Below are positions 45,216 to 55,392 of a DNA stretch of 64,000 nucleotides, in pieces. The stretch is from Pricia antarctica (GTDB taxonomy: Bacteria; Bacteroidota; Bacteroidia; Flavobacteriales; Flavobacteriaceae), in contig DRGL01000022.1 of the NCBI GenBank assembly GCA_011050085.1, positions 32,305 to 96,304 on the forward strand. The letters are read 5' to 3'. Positions within the stretch are counted from its first letter, which is position 1, and every line of letters starts with the position of its first letter. Made by a program: the position numbers and the translations under genes. Below the pieces are notes generated by a model. The model did no database searches. It was not told the origin of the DNA and was given only the letters and a program-made list of their open reading frames with translations.

Positions 45216-46433
45216 TTAATTGGAAAAGGATTTTTTTATAAGTTGACGCGACCGAACGGCATAGTCTCTGACTTGTTTAAAACCTTTTGAATTTGGACTA
45301 TAATCCCTTAAATCTGTCATTGGTCTTTCATAGAATTTGTAAAGCAAGATTGAAAAAAAGAAGGTTATACCAAAGTAAAACAGATAAAGTGCCAAAGAAA
45401 ATAATATTGTGTTGTTCCACTTTGATATTCTTGATAGGCCCAATAATACAAATGAAAAATGAATCAAATATGCCGAATACGACACTAATGAAATTTTGGT
45501 TACTGCTTTTCTGAAAAACCCTTTGGGTTTGCCTAATTCTGTTTCGCTATAATATGGTAATAGTAAAGCAAAACCTAAGCTGGTAATGGTGAAGATAAAT
45601 GTTTTGCTAAACCATGAAGTGTTTTCAAGCCCATCTTGAATAATATCCGTGTAATAATAAAATGCAGATACTATCAACAAAAAAACTGCTAGACAGAGCA
45701 TGGCTTTGGTATATTTTCTGTAGAAATCCACATAATAATATTTTATCCACGCAAAAAATACTCCTGTAAGTACAGAATCTAGTCGCAACGGAACTATTTT
45801 ACGTATACCGGTATCCCAATTAGGGTTTTGATAGGAAACCACTAGAATTTTAAGCAGTAATGATAAAAGTAAAAGAAAAAGAATACTTTTAATTACGGTT
45901 ATTTTTTTGGAATCTGTTTTGCCCTTAAATCTATTTACAAAAATTAAAAATACAGGAAAGCTTAAATAAAACCATTCTTCCACGGCAAGACTCCAAGCCT
46001 CTTCAAAAAAATGGGGATGTTCTGTAAAAAAATTTTGTAAAAACAGTAGAAACGCGTAGTATCTAATGTCATTGTAAACAAATTTGGCAAAAACAATAGC
46101 CAGCAAAGCATTTAAAAAAAAAATTAAATAATAGTTTGGTAGTGTCCTGAACCATCTTCTTTTCCAAAAGCCAACGATTACCTCAAAATCAAACCTTTTT
46201 TCCCTTTCAAAGATCCGTATTAAAATACCCCCAATCAAAAATCCGCTTAGCACAAAAAAAAGTTCGACACCCCAAAATCCACCTATCGACATAAACTCTA
46301 TGTCGCCGAATATTGGACGCAGAATCCAACGTCCATGAGATATTAGAACTAACATAATTGCCCAGAACCTAAGGTAGTCCAATCCGTATATTCTATCTTT
46401 ATCTAAATCTAAGTGTAAAAGCTTTGTTGTCAT
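45216..46433 (-). CDS. Acyltransferase 3 family membrane protein (OafA-like)
   Basis: 405 residues with about ten transmembrane helices. The N-terminus has RIYGLDYLRFWAIMLVLISHG with the catalytic-type His, and GVELFFVLSGFLIG, both signatures of acyltransferase 3 (OafA/YrhL). It should O-acetylate or otherwise acylate the polysaccharide at the membrane. It is A+T-rich and separated from the aldolase gene by 97 bp and from rfbD by 59 bp. Confidence 0.88.
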   Translation of the reverse strand: MTTKLLHLDLDKDRIYGLDYLRFWAIMLVLISHGRWILRPIFGDIEFMSIGGFWGVELFFVLSGFLIGGILIRIFEREKRFDFEVIVGFWKRRWFRTLPNYYLIFFLNALLAIVFAKFVYNDIRYYAFLLFLQNFFTEHPHFFEEAWSLAVEEWFYLSFPVFLIFVNRFKGKTDSKKITVIKSILFLLLLSLLLKILVVSYQNPNWDTGIRKIVPLRLDSVLTGVFFAWIKYYYVDFYRKYTKAMLCLAVFLLIVSAFYYYTDIIQDGLENTSWFSKTFIFTITSLGFALLLPYYSETELGKPKGFFRKAVTKISLVSYSAYLIHFSFVLLGLSRISKWNNTILFSLALYLFYFGITFFFSILLYKFYERPMTDLRDYSPNSKGFKQVRDYAVRSRQLIKKSFSN

Positions 46434-46492
46434 AGAAATTAGAAACCTCAGGTTTTGGAATTCTATTTAAAGGAAATCGAATTATTTTCCTA

Positions 46493-47356
46493 CTATTGGC
46501 TATTCTTCAAAATTTGGATTGCCTTTGATACGCTATCCCTCCAATACGGTATTTTGAGACCAAGTACATTTTTAATTTTAGAAGTGTCCATAACACTGAA
46601 CGCAGGGCGGCGAGCAGGTGTGGGATATTCCGAAGTTTTAATAGGCAACACTTTACATTTGATTTTACCTATATCAAAAATGGCCACTGCAAAATCGTAC
46701 CAACTCGCAACTCCTTCATTGCTATAGTGATAGGTTCCATAATTTTTTTCATTGCCTAAAATAATTTTTAGAATAAGACTTGCCAAATCGCCAGCATAAG
46801 TCGGAGTGCCAATCTGATCGCAGACCACTCCCAACTCTTCCTTTTCCGAACCCAAACGTAACATGGTTATTAAAAAATTACTGCCGTGTTCGGAATATAA
46901 CCACGAAGTTCTAATAATAATATGCTCCCCTAAAGTAGCGGAAATTATTAATTCACCATCTAGTTTCGTACGCCCATAAACACTTACCGGTGCCGTAGCA
47001 TCCTCTTCCGTATAAGGTGTTGATTGAAGTCCGTCGAAAACAAAATCCGTTGATATTTGTATAAGTTTTACCTGGTTCTCTTTACAGGCTTGTGCCAAAT
47101 TTTTGGCCCCAAGTACATTCACCCTTTCAGCAGGCCCCATGTCCGTCTCAGCCTTATCGACGGCTGTAAATGCCGCGCAATTTACGCAATATGATATGTC
47201 ATTTTTTCCAAAAAAAGACATCACCTCGCCAGAGTCGGTAATGTCCAATTCATCAATATCCACGAAAAGGAATTCAAAATCATTCAAACTTAGGGATATC
47301 TCTTTGATGCACATTGCCAATTGACCCTTACCCCCAGTAACCAGAATTTTTTTCAT
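46493..47356 (-). CDS. rfbD: dTDP-4-dehydrorhamnose reductase
   Basis: 287 residues, extended SDR fold. GGKGQLAMCI at the nucleotide site, STDFVFDGLQ and VYGRTKLDGE with the catalytic YxxxK. Last step of dTDP-L-rhamnose synthesis. The ATG overlaps the rfbC stop by 4 bp. Confidence 0.94.
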   Translation of the reverse strand: MKKILVTGGKGQLAMCIKEISLSLNDFEFLFVDIDELDITDSGEVMSFFGKNDISYCVNCAAFTAVDKAETDMGPAERVNVLGAKNLAQACKENQVKLIQISTDFVFDGLQSTPYTEEDATAPVSVYGRTKLDGELIISATLGEHIIIRTSWLYSEHGSNFLITMLRLGSEKEELGVVCDQIGTPTYAGDLASLILKIILGNEKNYGTYHYSNEGVASWYDFAVAIFDIGKIKCKVLPIKTSEYPTPARRPAFSVMDTSKIKNVLGLKIPYWRDSVSKAIQILKNSQ

Positions 47357-47898
47357 AATCGGGCATTTTCAAGATTTGGCAAAATGGCATCCTTTTCAGA
47401 AATAGTTAGCTTCTCTTTCGGTAACTTCCAATCAATGTTCAACATCGGGTCGTTATAAATAATGCCTCCTTCGGAAGCTTTGTTGTAGTAATTGTCGCAT
47501 TTATAAAAAAACTCCGCGGTTTCGCTTAATACTACAAAACCATGTGCAAATCCTTTCGGTATAAAAAGTTGTTTTTTATTTTCTTCGCTTAATTCCACCG
47601 AAAAGTGTTCGCCAAAAGTTGAAGAGCCTTTTCTGAGGTCAACGGCCACATCAAGAACGGTACCCTTAATAACCCTTACTAATTTGGACTGTGCATGAAT
47701 ACCCAATTGATAATGCAATGCCCTTATGACTCCTCTATTAGAAAAGGATTGGTTATCCTGCACAAAATGCACATCCGAGCCTGTAGAAGAACCAAAAGTT
47801 TTTGCATTGTATGATTCCATGAAATAGCCTCTGTCATCCTCAAATATCTTTGGCTCCAATAAAAAACAACCCTTTAGGTAGGTTTCTGATACCGTCAT
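47353..47898 (-). CDS. rfbC: dTDP-4-dehydrorhamnose 3,5-epimerase
   Basis: 181 residues, cupin fold, full length. Catalytic-site region [20 protein letters not shown] with the His, and the [19 protein letters not shown] strand. Third enzyme of the dTDP-rhamnose pathway. Overlaps rfbA and rfbD by 4 bp each. Confidence 0.95.
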   Translation of the reverse strand: MTVSETYLKGCFLLEPKIFEDDRGYFMESYNAKTFGSSTGSDVHFVQDNQSFSNRGVIRALHYQLGIHAQSKLVRVIKGTVLDVAVDLRKGSSTFGEHFSVELSEENKKQLFIPKGFAHGFVVLSETAEFFYKCDNYYNKASEGGIIYNDPMLNIDWKLPKEKLTISEKDAILPNLENARL

Positions 47899-48764
47899 GC
47901 CCCTTTCTTTAAAATTCCCAGTAAATTCTTGCCATAACCACTTTTCATCAGGGGTTCTGCAAGCTTTTTGAACTGTTTACTATCAATGAATCCCATTTCA
48001 AAAGCGGCTGCCTCAATGGCTCCGATTTTTAATCCCTGACGTTCCTCTATGACCTCTACGAATTGCGAAGCCTGCATTAATGATTGAAACGTTCCCGTAT
48101 CCAACCAAGCAGTGCCCCTATCCAAAATACTGACACTTAATTTTTGTCTCTCCAAATATACTTTGTTTACATCCGTAATTTCCAGTTCTCCCCTCGGGCT
48201 CGATGAAATATTCTTTGCGATTTCAATCACTTCGTTATCATAAAAGTAGATTCCCGGAACCGCGTAATTAGATTTGGGTTTCTTTGGTTTTTCTTCAATG
48301 GTTAATGCTTTTCCTCCTTCATCGAACTCTACTACACCATAGCGTTCGGGGTCATGTACGCGATAAGCATAAATAATACCGCCATCCGGATCATTATTGG
48401 CCTGTAGAAGTTTTGCCAGTCCTGATCCATAGAAAATATTGTCGCCTAATATCAACGCTACCTTATCGATTCCAATAAATTCCTCGCCAATAATAAATGC
48501 TTCAGCCAATCCATTCGGATTTTCCTGTACGGCATAAGAAAAAACGCAGCCATATTTATGACCATCTCCCAGCAAATCCTTGAATAGCGGTAAATCTTTT
48601 GGTGTCGAGATAATCAATATTTCCCGAATCCCCGCATACATTAATGTCGATAAAGGATAATAAATCATGGGCTTGTCATAGATTGGCATCAACTGTTTAC
48701 TGATTGACAGGGTCAACGGATGCAGTCGGGTTCCGGAGCCTCCGGCTAAAATTATACCTTTCAT
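47895..48764 (-). CDS. rfbA: Glucose-1-phosphate thymidylyltransferase
   Basis: 289 residues. [16 protein letters not shown] is the nucleotidyltransferase motif; [19 protein letters not shown] is strongly conserved in RmlA. Makes dTDP-glucose from dTTP and glucose-1-phosphate. It follows rfbB after 65 bp and overlaps rfbC by 4 bp. Confidence 0.97.
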   Translation of the reverse strand: MKGIILAGGSGTRLHPLTLSISKQLMPIYDKPMIYYPLSTLMYAGIREILIISTPKDLPLFKDLLGDGHKYGCVFSYAVQENPNGLAEAFIIGEEFIGIDKVALILGDNIFYGSGLAKLLQANNDPDGGIIYAYRVHDPERYGVVEFDEGGKALTIEEKPKKPKSNYAVPGIYFYDNEVIEIAKNISSSPRGELEITDVNKVYLERQKLSVSILDRGTAWLDTGTFQSLMQASQFVEVIEERQGLKIGAIEAAAFEMGFIDSKQFKKLAEPLMKSGYGKNLLGILKKGA

Positions 48765-48829
48765 GATAAAAATTAATTTTTAAGGTTAGCTGTTTTCGCT
48801 AGGGTTAGAAGGTAATCTGTTAATTAATT

Positions 48830-49876
48830 TCAGGAATACATCTTATTGTAGTACTCTTGATATGCACCCGAGGTAACATTTTTAAGCCATTGCGCGTTGT
48901 TCAAATACCAATCTATGGTACGTTCTAGTCCTTCTTCGAACGTTACAGATGGCTTCCAACCTAATTCTCTATTAATTTTTCCAGCGTCGATGGCATATCG
49001 TAAATCGTGTCCGGGACGGTCTTTCACATAGGAAATCAACTTTTCCGAAGTTCCTTTTGCCCTACCTAATTTTCTATCCATCTGTTTGCACAACAATTTC
49101 ACCAACTCTATGTTTTGCCATTCATTGAAACCTCCAATATTATAGGTTTCGTGATTTTTTCCTTCGTGAAAAACAAGATCTATTGCCACAGCGTGATCTT
49201 CAACAAAAAGCCAATCTCGCGTGTATTTACCGTCTCCATACACAGGCAATGGTTTATTTTCTATGATATTATGTATAAACAAGGGTATTAACTTTTCAGG
49301 AAAATGATTGGGCCCATAGTTATTCGAACAATTAGTGATAACATAGGGCAAGCCGTATGTTTCTCCATAAGATCTTACAAAATGATCAGAACTTGCCTTT
49401 GAGGCGGAATAGGGCGAGTTGGGGTCGTAAGAGGTCTCCTCCGTAAAGAGGCCCGTTTCTCCTAGGGATCCATAAACCTCGTCGGTACTAACATGATAGA
49501 AACGACTTTTACTTGATCTATCATTGCTAGATATATCCTTGAATGCGTTTAACAAGTTTACCGTCCCTATTACGTTTGTTCGGACGAAAGCAAGGGGGTC
49601 TTCGATTGATCGGTCGACATGTGATTCCGCGGCTAGATGTATCACACCATCGAATTCATATTGTTCGAAAATTTTATTGATAAAGCCGGCATCAACAATG
49701 TCGCCTTTTAAAAATTTATAGTTTTTGGATTCTTCAATATCCTTGAGATTCTCAAGATTTCCAGCGTAAGTGAGGGCATCGAGATTGAATATTGTATAAT
49801 TACTATACCGTTTCAAAAACCTCCTTATAACATGAGAACCTATAAATCCCGCACCGCCTGTGATTAGTATGTTCAT
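48830..49876 (-). CDS. rfbB: dTDP-glucose 4,6-dehydratase
   Basis: 348 residues, SDR fold. TGGAGFIGSHV at the NAD site, HLAAESHVDRS, and the active-site YSASKASSDH with YxxxK. Second enzyme of the dTDP-rhamnose pathway and the first of the four genes in transcription order. A 91-bp spacer separates it from the Wzz-like gene. Confidence 0.97.
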   Translation of the reverse strand: MNILITGGAGFIGSHVIRRFLKRYSNYTIFNLDALTYAGNLENLKDIEESKNYKFLKGDIVDAGFINKIFEQYEFDGVIHLAAESHVDRSIEDPLAFVRTNVIGTVNLLNAFKDISSNDRSSKSRFYHVSTDEVYGSLGETGLFTEETSYDPNSPYSASKASSDHFVRSYGETYGLPYVITNCSNNYGPNHFPEKLIPLFIHNIIENKPLPVYGDGKYTRDWLFVEDHAVAIDLVFHEGKNHETYNIGGFNEWQNIELVKLLCKQMDRKLGRAKGTSEKLISYVKDRPGHDLRYAIDAGKINRELGWKPSVTFEEGLERTIDWYLNNAQWLKNVTSGAYQEYYNKMYS

Positions 49877-49967
49877 ATAAATCAGTTATTTTGCTGGTGA
49901 TTCTAAAATTTACTACAACTTAACGTTTATCTTAATTACGTCAAACTCCAAATTATAATGTAACTAA

Positions 49968-50978
49968 TTATGATTTTTCGATTTCAAGGGCCTTTTTGTT
50001 TAAATATCTTATAAAGGCGTAAATAAAGAAAAAGGTCAATAACATTGCAGGTATTACGGTAATACCTTGAGCATATAAAGGGGTTCGTACTATCTGGTTT
50101 TTTCCGTAATTGATAATATGCACCACCTCTTCCTGTTCTACTAATTCCAACTTCTTACGCTCTGTATCCGAAACCAAACTGTTTTTCAAAGCGAGTAAAC
50201 CGGTTATGTCCAAGCCGTTTTCTGTATCAAGGGTCAAGGTGTTTTGGCTTGTATTACCAGTTTTAAGCATATTTTCAGTATAACCTTTAATCAGGTTGTC
50301 GATTTGGCCTATCAACTCCTTGTTTCTTTGCACTTTCAAGCGCGCGTTCTGGTTATATACCTCTTTAAGTTCATTAAAATAAAGGTTGTTTTCAATGTAC
50401 TTCATAAGCTTCAGCGATGCCGCCCTGCCCGCCAGTACATTCTTATAAAAAAAAGTAATACGATGGTGTAAATTATTCTTTTTCTGTATTTCAGTTTTCA
50501 CAGCATCTAGCACAAAACTATCTTCTTTGAAATTTTGTAGTACTGCCAAATACTTTAGGTCTCCCTCAAAGTCCATCTCTTTGTACCTTTCTTCCTGTAT
50601 CTGTTCTATTTCAATTCGCAGGGTTTCAAGTTCGGCAACGACAATACCCATTTCCATGAAGAAAATGGTATCTTTGGCTTTCAAGTTTGCTTCGATTTCT
50701 TCGACAACGTTATAGAGATAATCTTTACTGTCAAAATTGGGCTTCACGATAACTTCGGTTTTCATCTCATCAGAGATAACAAACTTTAGGGCTAATCCTA
50801 TTGCGAATCCCGCAAACACCAAAATGGCCAGTATTACAAAATTGTGTTTTAAGTAAAGGAAGAACCGTAAAAAACTTCTAAAAACAGCTCGAAAGCCATT
50901 TCTAATCATCTTAAACAACTTCCCTAAATCTATCTCGTCAGAATCAGGTCGAGCGTTAACCGGTTTATTATCAGTCAT
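49968..50978 (-). CDS. Wzz-like chain-length/coiled-coil membrane protein
   Basis: 336 residues. One transmembrane helix at about 45-67 and another at about 302-322 enclose a helical, charged periplasmic region; this is the membrane layout of Wzz/PCP chain-length regulators. The usual proline-rich signature is weak and no tyrosine kinase domain is attached. Located just upstream of rfbB, it probably controls polymer length or export. Its start overlaps the DUF6909-like gene by 8 bp. Confidence 0.6.
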   Translation of the reverse strand: MTDNKPVNARPDSDEIDLGKLFKMIRNGFRAVFRSFLRFFLYLKHNFVILAILVFAGFAIGLALKFVISDEMKTEVIVKPNFDSKDYLYNVVEEIEANLKAKDTIFFMEMGIVVAELETLRIEIEQIQEERYKEMDFEGDLKYLAVLQNFKEDSFVLDAVKTEIQKKNNLHHRITFFYKNVLAGRAASLKLMKYIENNLYFNELKEVYNQNARLKVQRNKELIGQIDNLIKGYTENMLKTGNTSQNTLTLDTENGLDITGLLALKNSLVSDTERKKLELVEQEEVVHIINYGKNQIVRTPLYAQGITVIPAMLLTFFFIYAFIRYLNKKALEIEKS

Positions 50979-52674
50979 TTGTTGATTGCTGTGAATTAAA
51001 AATCTGCATCAAAATTTTATCCGTAATCAAATACGTTGGTTTAACTCCTGTGGTACCCAAGCCACCGGATGCCAATGTACTGCCAGTTACTAATGGATTA
51101 TCAGAAGCATAATAGGCGTATCGTACCTTTACATCTTCACCTATACTCTTACGAATTTTGGAGGCCGACTGTATGGCTTTCTGATAATGAACACCTTCCA
51201 TTTCAAGTCCGATTACATTCCATGTGCTTTGTTGGAAAAACTTAAGTATATCCTTGTTCTGTAATGAGGTACCCAAAACAGTGACCATCGTTCCCTCGAA
51301 AACTTCCAATCCGTGCCCCTTAAAATCTTTTGCGCAGAGCTCATTTTTAAAAGGATAATTATCTGCTGTACCTTCAAATATATGGGCCGATGGTATCATC
51401 AAATCACCTTTTCCTCCATCTAAAATGCCTGCCTTGCCCATTATAGAAATCGAAGCCACATTTAAGTGAACCTCTTTTTTCTTGCCTTCCTTATATGGCT
51501 TTAAAAGCTCGTCAATGGTCTCGTAGGCCTGTTCGCCAAAAGCATAATCCATCACAAATATAACAGGTTTTTCGGCATTGGGAATATCTTTCGATAGTTC
51601 GTAACAACAGACATCTTTATCCATCTTGGCAGTATCAAAAAGCTGGACGTCAATATTAGTGCCCGAAAAGTCGTTGATGGCAATCATCCCATTTTTTTTA
51701 GCCATCTGGATCACTTTTTCTCGAAATTCTTGATTCAACGAAGAACTTAGCGCTTCATAAATCTCCAAAGATTCAGTATCCGAAAACTCCTTTTTTAAGG
51801 CCTTTCTAGCATATAAAGAATTCATGACGCTGTGCATATTGGCACTTATTATATGCACAGGCCGTTCTAGAAGTCCGTTTTTCTGAAGGGTTTCCTTGAT
51901 GATGTCGGCCCAGCGTTCACCATGTATATGGTGGCCAAGCCGTTCGCGTAGTAAAGAACTAAAGGTGATGGCCCTTTTCTCGCCGGTTATCTCTTCTTCT
52001 ATGGCCAACTTACCTAACCAATAGATAATTTCCAAAAAACGTTCTGGCTGTTCTTTGGAGGCGAAGCGTTCGTGCACAGCCATAATTTCTACGAAAGGAC
52101 GCCCCAATATGTTCGCTGTGTGTATGACGGCGACTTCCCGTTCTGCCAAGGTTGGCTCTTCTTTATTCACGAAGTCCTCAAGTTTGGCCCAATCTCGAAT
52201 GGTCTTGTCGGTATCTTGAATCAATACCCGCTTACAGATTTTTTCTGATTCTATAAAAAGGAAGGTCAAGTGGGTGAGGATATCATAAATATCTGAACGC
52301 CCCCGGGTAATTTCGATATTCATCTGTTCGTCATCGATACGGTAGCAGTTACGGCGACGTTTGGGGGGAACAATGGGTTTAAAATGAGACCGCCCATAAC
52401 CTTCGTCGGAAGTTAGGTTGATAAATCGGCACTGCTCGATACCTTCTGGAAGTCTTTCCAAAACATATATTAGACCGTTTAGTTCGGCCTTCTCTTCACC
52501 GATAGAACCATAAATTTCAGGGCGCAGCTGTAAAAGTGCGTTTTTCATTGATTCGCCCGAAACTCCAGTAGGCTTATAGAACCCTCGATTAAAAAGGTGC
52601 CGCATGGTAATGTACAGGCGCTCAATGGCATTGGTCGATTCTTGAGCTCGGGTTGTTATGATGGTCTTGCCCAT
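50971..52674 (-). CDS. DUF6909-like protein with a nucleoside-phosphorylase-like C-terminus
   Basis: 567 residues, no signal or membrane segment. I recall the N-terminal half (AIERLYITMRHLFNRGFYKP and FINLTSDEGYGRSHFKP) as DUF6909. The last 180 residues include SISIMGKAGILDGGKGDLMI, a GTMVTVLGTS strand and VIGLEMEGVHYQ; the EMEG loop is like the active-site loop of nucleosidases and phosphorylases of the PNP/MTA nucleosidase superfamily. Function unknown. It overlaps the Wzz-like gene, so the two are translated together. Confidence 0.5.
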   Translation of the reverse strand: MGKTIITTRAQESTNAIERLYITMRHLFNRGFYKPTGVSGESMKNALLQLRPEIYGSIGEEKAELNGLIYVLERLPEGIEQCRFINLTSDEGYGRSHFKPIVPPKRRRNCYRIDDEQMNIEITRGRSDIYDILTHLTFLFIESEKICKRVLIQDTDKTIRDWAKLEDFVNKEEPTLAEREVAVIHTANILGRPFVEIMAVHERFASKEQPERFLEIIYWLGKLAIEEEITGEKRAITFSSLLRERLGHHIHGERWADIIKETLQKNGLLERPVHIISANMHSVMNSLYARKALKKEFSDTESLEIYEALSSSLNQEFREKVIQMAKKNGMIAINDFSGTNIDVQLFDTAKMDKDVCCYELSKDIPNAEKPVIFVMDYAFGEQAYETIDELLKPYKEGKKKEVHLNVASISIMGKAGILDGGKGDLMIPSAHIFEGTADNYPFKNELCAKDFKGHGLEVFEGTMVTVLGTSLQNKDILKFFQQSTWNVIGLEMEGVHYQKAIQSASKIRKSIGEDVKVRYAYYASDNPLVTGSTLASGGLGTTGVKPTYLITDKILMQIFNSQQSTND

Positions 52675-52719
52675 AAACGGATTTCAGGCAAAATTACGTT
52701 TTTTTTGCAACCTTGACCC

Positions 52720-54216
52720 CTAAACTTCAAGCTTCAATAGAGCATCTGCAACCGAACGGTCATTTGCCAGCCGCTGCACCTTATTTTGCCCGCCCAATTT
52801 TCCTTTAGATTTCATATAATCATTGAAGCCACCAGATTTAATTGTTGTTACTATTAATCTTTGGAGGATTTTACCTTCAATCAAATCAAAATAATAGCTG
52901 TTCTGTTTTTGCAGGCTACTATCAAGAATTTCAATAAATTTTTCGATATCAGACGGTTCTTTTTCAAATTCCACCAACCATTCATGGTAAGGTAGTTGCT
53001 CCCCATCTGGATTGATTTGTGGGGCAACCGTAAATTCGTTGATACGAGCGTCGGTTGAGGCGATGGCGTGTTGCATGGCCTCTTCTACTTCTTTGGCAAT
53101 CACGTGCTCCCCAAAGGCAGATATAAAATGCTTGATTCGCCCTGAAACTATGATTTTATAGGGCATTATAGAAATAAACTGAATGGTATCCCCGAGGTTG
53201 TAGGCCCATAGTCCAGCATCTGTAGAAATAATCATCACATAATTCGTATTGATTTGTACCTCCCTTAGTGTAATACGTTTTGCATTCTGATTATAAAACT
53301 CATCTGCTTTGACGAACTCATAGAAGATTCCTGCATCCAAAAGCAAAAGCATGCCTTTTTCCTTTTGAGAATCTTGATAAGCGAAAAATCCTTCACTAGC
53401 GGGGAATAGCTCGATACTATTTACCTTTCGCCCTATAAGATTTTCGAATTTAGCGCGATAAGGCTCGTAATTAACACCTCCATAAATAAAAAGCTTGAAA
53501 TTTCGAAAAAGCTCACCCACCTTTTTATCCGTTTTAGCCTGTAAGCGCTCAAAATACATTTGCACCCAAGAGGGAATGCCGGCAATTACAGTCATATCTT
53601 GGTCAACTGTCTCATCCACGATAGCATTAACCTTGGTTTCCCAATCTTCTATACAATTGGTTTGCCAACTAGGCAGCCGATTTTTTTGAAGATAATTAGG
53701 CACGTAATGGGCCGATATACCTGAAAGACGCCCGAGTTTAATACCATTTTTCTCTTGTAAAATAGGACTACCCTGTAAAAAAATCATTTTCCCGTCTACG
53801 AAATCTGCATTTCCAGTTTCGTGAATGTAGTTGAGAATGGCATTTCGAGAAGCGTTTACTTGATGTTTAATAGAAGTGTCAGTGATGGGGATATATTTTG
53901 CGCCCGAAGTAGTGCCTGAGGTTTTTGCGAAATATACGGGCTTACCAGGCCACAAAATATCCGAATGCCCGGCTACAACTTGTTCTACATAGGGCTTTAG
54001 TTCTTCGTAATCGCGAATCGGAACATGCTCAATGAAGGACTGATGAGAAGTTATCTTCGAGAAATTGTGATCTACCCCAAATTTCGTTTTGGCTGCCTTC
54101 TGTAACAAATTTTCAAAAACCCTTTGTTGGGTTTCAATCGGATTGTTGACCCATTTTGCCGTTTTACGGGCTATGTAGCTTGCGAAAATTTTGGCAGCAA
54201 AGGATTTTAATGACAT
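52720..54216 (-). CDS. GH3 auxin-responsive promoter-like family protein
   Basis: 498 residues of the ANL-superfamily GH3 type. The phosphate-binding loop KTSGTTSGAKYIPIT is near residue 94-108 and GGVNYEPYRAKF precedes the adenylation core, with ELFPASEGFFAYQD as the second ATP motif. Plant GH3 proteins adenylate carboxylic acids and form amides; the bacterial members are of unknown substrate. A dyad AACGCAGT/ACTGCGTT surrounds a promoter-like box just upstream. Confidence 0.87.
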   Translation of the reverse strand: MSLKSFAAKIFASYIARKTAKWVNNPIETQQRVFENLLQKAAKTKFGVDHNFSKITSHQSFIEHVPIRDYEELKPYVEQVVAGHSDILWPGKPVYFAKTSGTTSGAKYIPITDTSIKHQVNASRNAILNYIHETGNADFVDGKMIFLQGSPILQEKNGIKLGRLSGISAHYVPNYLQKNRLPSWQTNCIEDWETKVNAIVDETVDQDMTVIAGIPSWVQMYFERLQAKTDKKVGELFRNFKLFIYGGVNYEPYRAKFENLIGRKVNSIELFPASEGFFAYQDSQKEKGMLLLLDAGIFYEFVKADEFYNQNAKRITLREVQINTNYVMIISTDAGLWAYNLGDTIQFISIMPYKIIVSGRIKHFISAFGEHVIAKEVEEAMQHAIASTDARINEFTVAPQINPDGEQLPYHEWLVEFEKEPSDIEKFIEILDSSLQKQNSYYFDLIEGKILQRLIVTTIKSGGFNDYMKSKGKLGGQNKVQRLANDRSVADALLKLEV

Positions 54217-54525
54217 ACTTAGAATTTATGGATTTTGAAACGCAGTCTATTAAAAGTACCTTTTTAAACACTGCGTTGAAAAGAAGGTTCAATTAACGGA
54301 CATTAGCATAAGTCTCAACGCCGGTCTTAAAAGTTTTTAAAAAATTTAATACGATTTCAACCTTACCTGTTAATACTAATATAGAAACTCCTTACCTTCT
54401 AAACAGATTGCTAAATTATAACTGATCTCTCTTTTACAGTATGCTGAAGCAATGGGCCCTTATCACTTTTAGCGACCAATTCTATTTTAATTGATTTTAT
54501 CTTTGAATTCAAGCTTTGAACACTT
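54217..54525. other. 309-bp spacer between the GH3 and M23 genes
   Basis: Contains the inverted repeat and promoter-like box at 54239-54277 near the GH3 start; the other 240 bp show no gene, repeat or clear terminator. Confidence 0.45.
54239..54277 (-). promoter_or_regulatory. Inverted repeat around the GH3 promoter, candidate operator
   Basis: AACGCAGT (54239-54246) and ACTGCGTT (54270-54277) are exact complements 23 bases apart. Between them the minus strand reads TACTTTTA (54251-54258), one base off the -7 consensus, about 35 bp before the GH3 start. Confidence 0.5.
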
Positions 54526-55392
54526 CTAAAAATCAATATAGTTCAATGGGTTAACTGTGTCGCCGTTGCTCCATAGTTCAAAATGCAAATGTGGGCCTGT
54601 AGTCAGTTCTCCTGTATTCCCTACGGATGCAATAACTTCACCCGATCTAACAATATCGCCTTGTTCCTTCGATAGGCTTCCGTTGTGTTTATATACGCTA
54701 AGTAAACCTTCGTCGTGTTCAATTATAATTACGTAACCGGTGTCTGCCGTCCATTCAGAGAAAATTACCGTTCCGTTAGCCACTGATTTTATTGGAGTGT
54801 TAATAGGAGCAGTCACATCTACAGCAAAATGTTTTTTTCCGGCATCATAGGTATTACTAATCAATCCATTAATGGGTGGAAATAATATGAGTTCAGCACT
54901 GGTGGCATCCCTTTCAAAAAGATTGTATTTATCTTCTTTGGCCACTTCGGCCCTTAACATTGAATCTTCTTTAATAGGCGTAAGGTCTATGCTCGATGGA
55001 TCTAGCTCAAACTGTTCACGAATAGAATCAAGATTTGTTTCATTATTCTTGATATCGCCTCTTAGGACTAATCTAATATTTTCAAGGTACCGATTGGTAT
55101 TGCCTAATGTAAGCATAAGAGAATCAGTCTTGTAAGTAAGGTCGGTAGCTTGCTTTTTAAGTTTGGTAGATGAGTACCCTGGGATATATTCCCGTAATGG
55201 GGTGAAAGCAATCAATAAGGTAGTGAGTCCAATTAGCCCGATAATACAAAGTGAACCGGTAACAAATACGTTGAGCCTGCTAAGTTTAAAGGAAATTTTT
55301 TCCTCAAACGTACTTTCGTTGAGAATTACCAGACGGTATTTATGCAAAAGCTTCCTTTTGATTTCCTTTCTTTTCTTGACTTTTTTGGCCAT
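54526..55392 (-). CDS. M23 family metallopeptidase
   Basis: 288 residues from the ATG at 55392 (MAKKVKKRKE); an ATG two codons upstream at 55398 is equally open. A basic N-terminus, one transmembrane helix (about 45-67), a coiled-coil region and a C-terminal LytM domain. Zinc ligands are intact: HFAVDV (HxxxD) and HLHFEL (HxH), in contrast to the EnvC-like protein at 26829. It should cleave peptidoglycan cross-links while anchored to the inner membrane. Divergent from tatA. Confidence 0.9.
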   Translation of the reverse strand: MAKKVKKRKEIKRKLLHKYRLVILNESTFEEKISFKLSRLNVFVTGSLCIIGLIGLTTLLIAFTPLREYIPGYSSTKLKKQATDLTYKTDSLMLTLGNTNRYLENIRLVLRGDIKNNETNLDSIREQFELDPSSIDLTPIKEDSMLRAEVAKEDKYNLFERDATSAELILFPPINGLISNTYDAGKKHFAVDVTAPINTPIKSVANGTVIFSEWTADTGYVIIIEHDEGLLSVYKHNGSLSKEQGDIVRSGEVIASVGNTGELTTGPHLHFELWSNGDTVNPLNYIDF

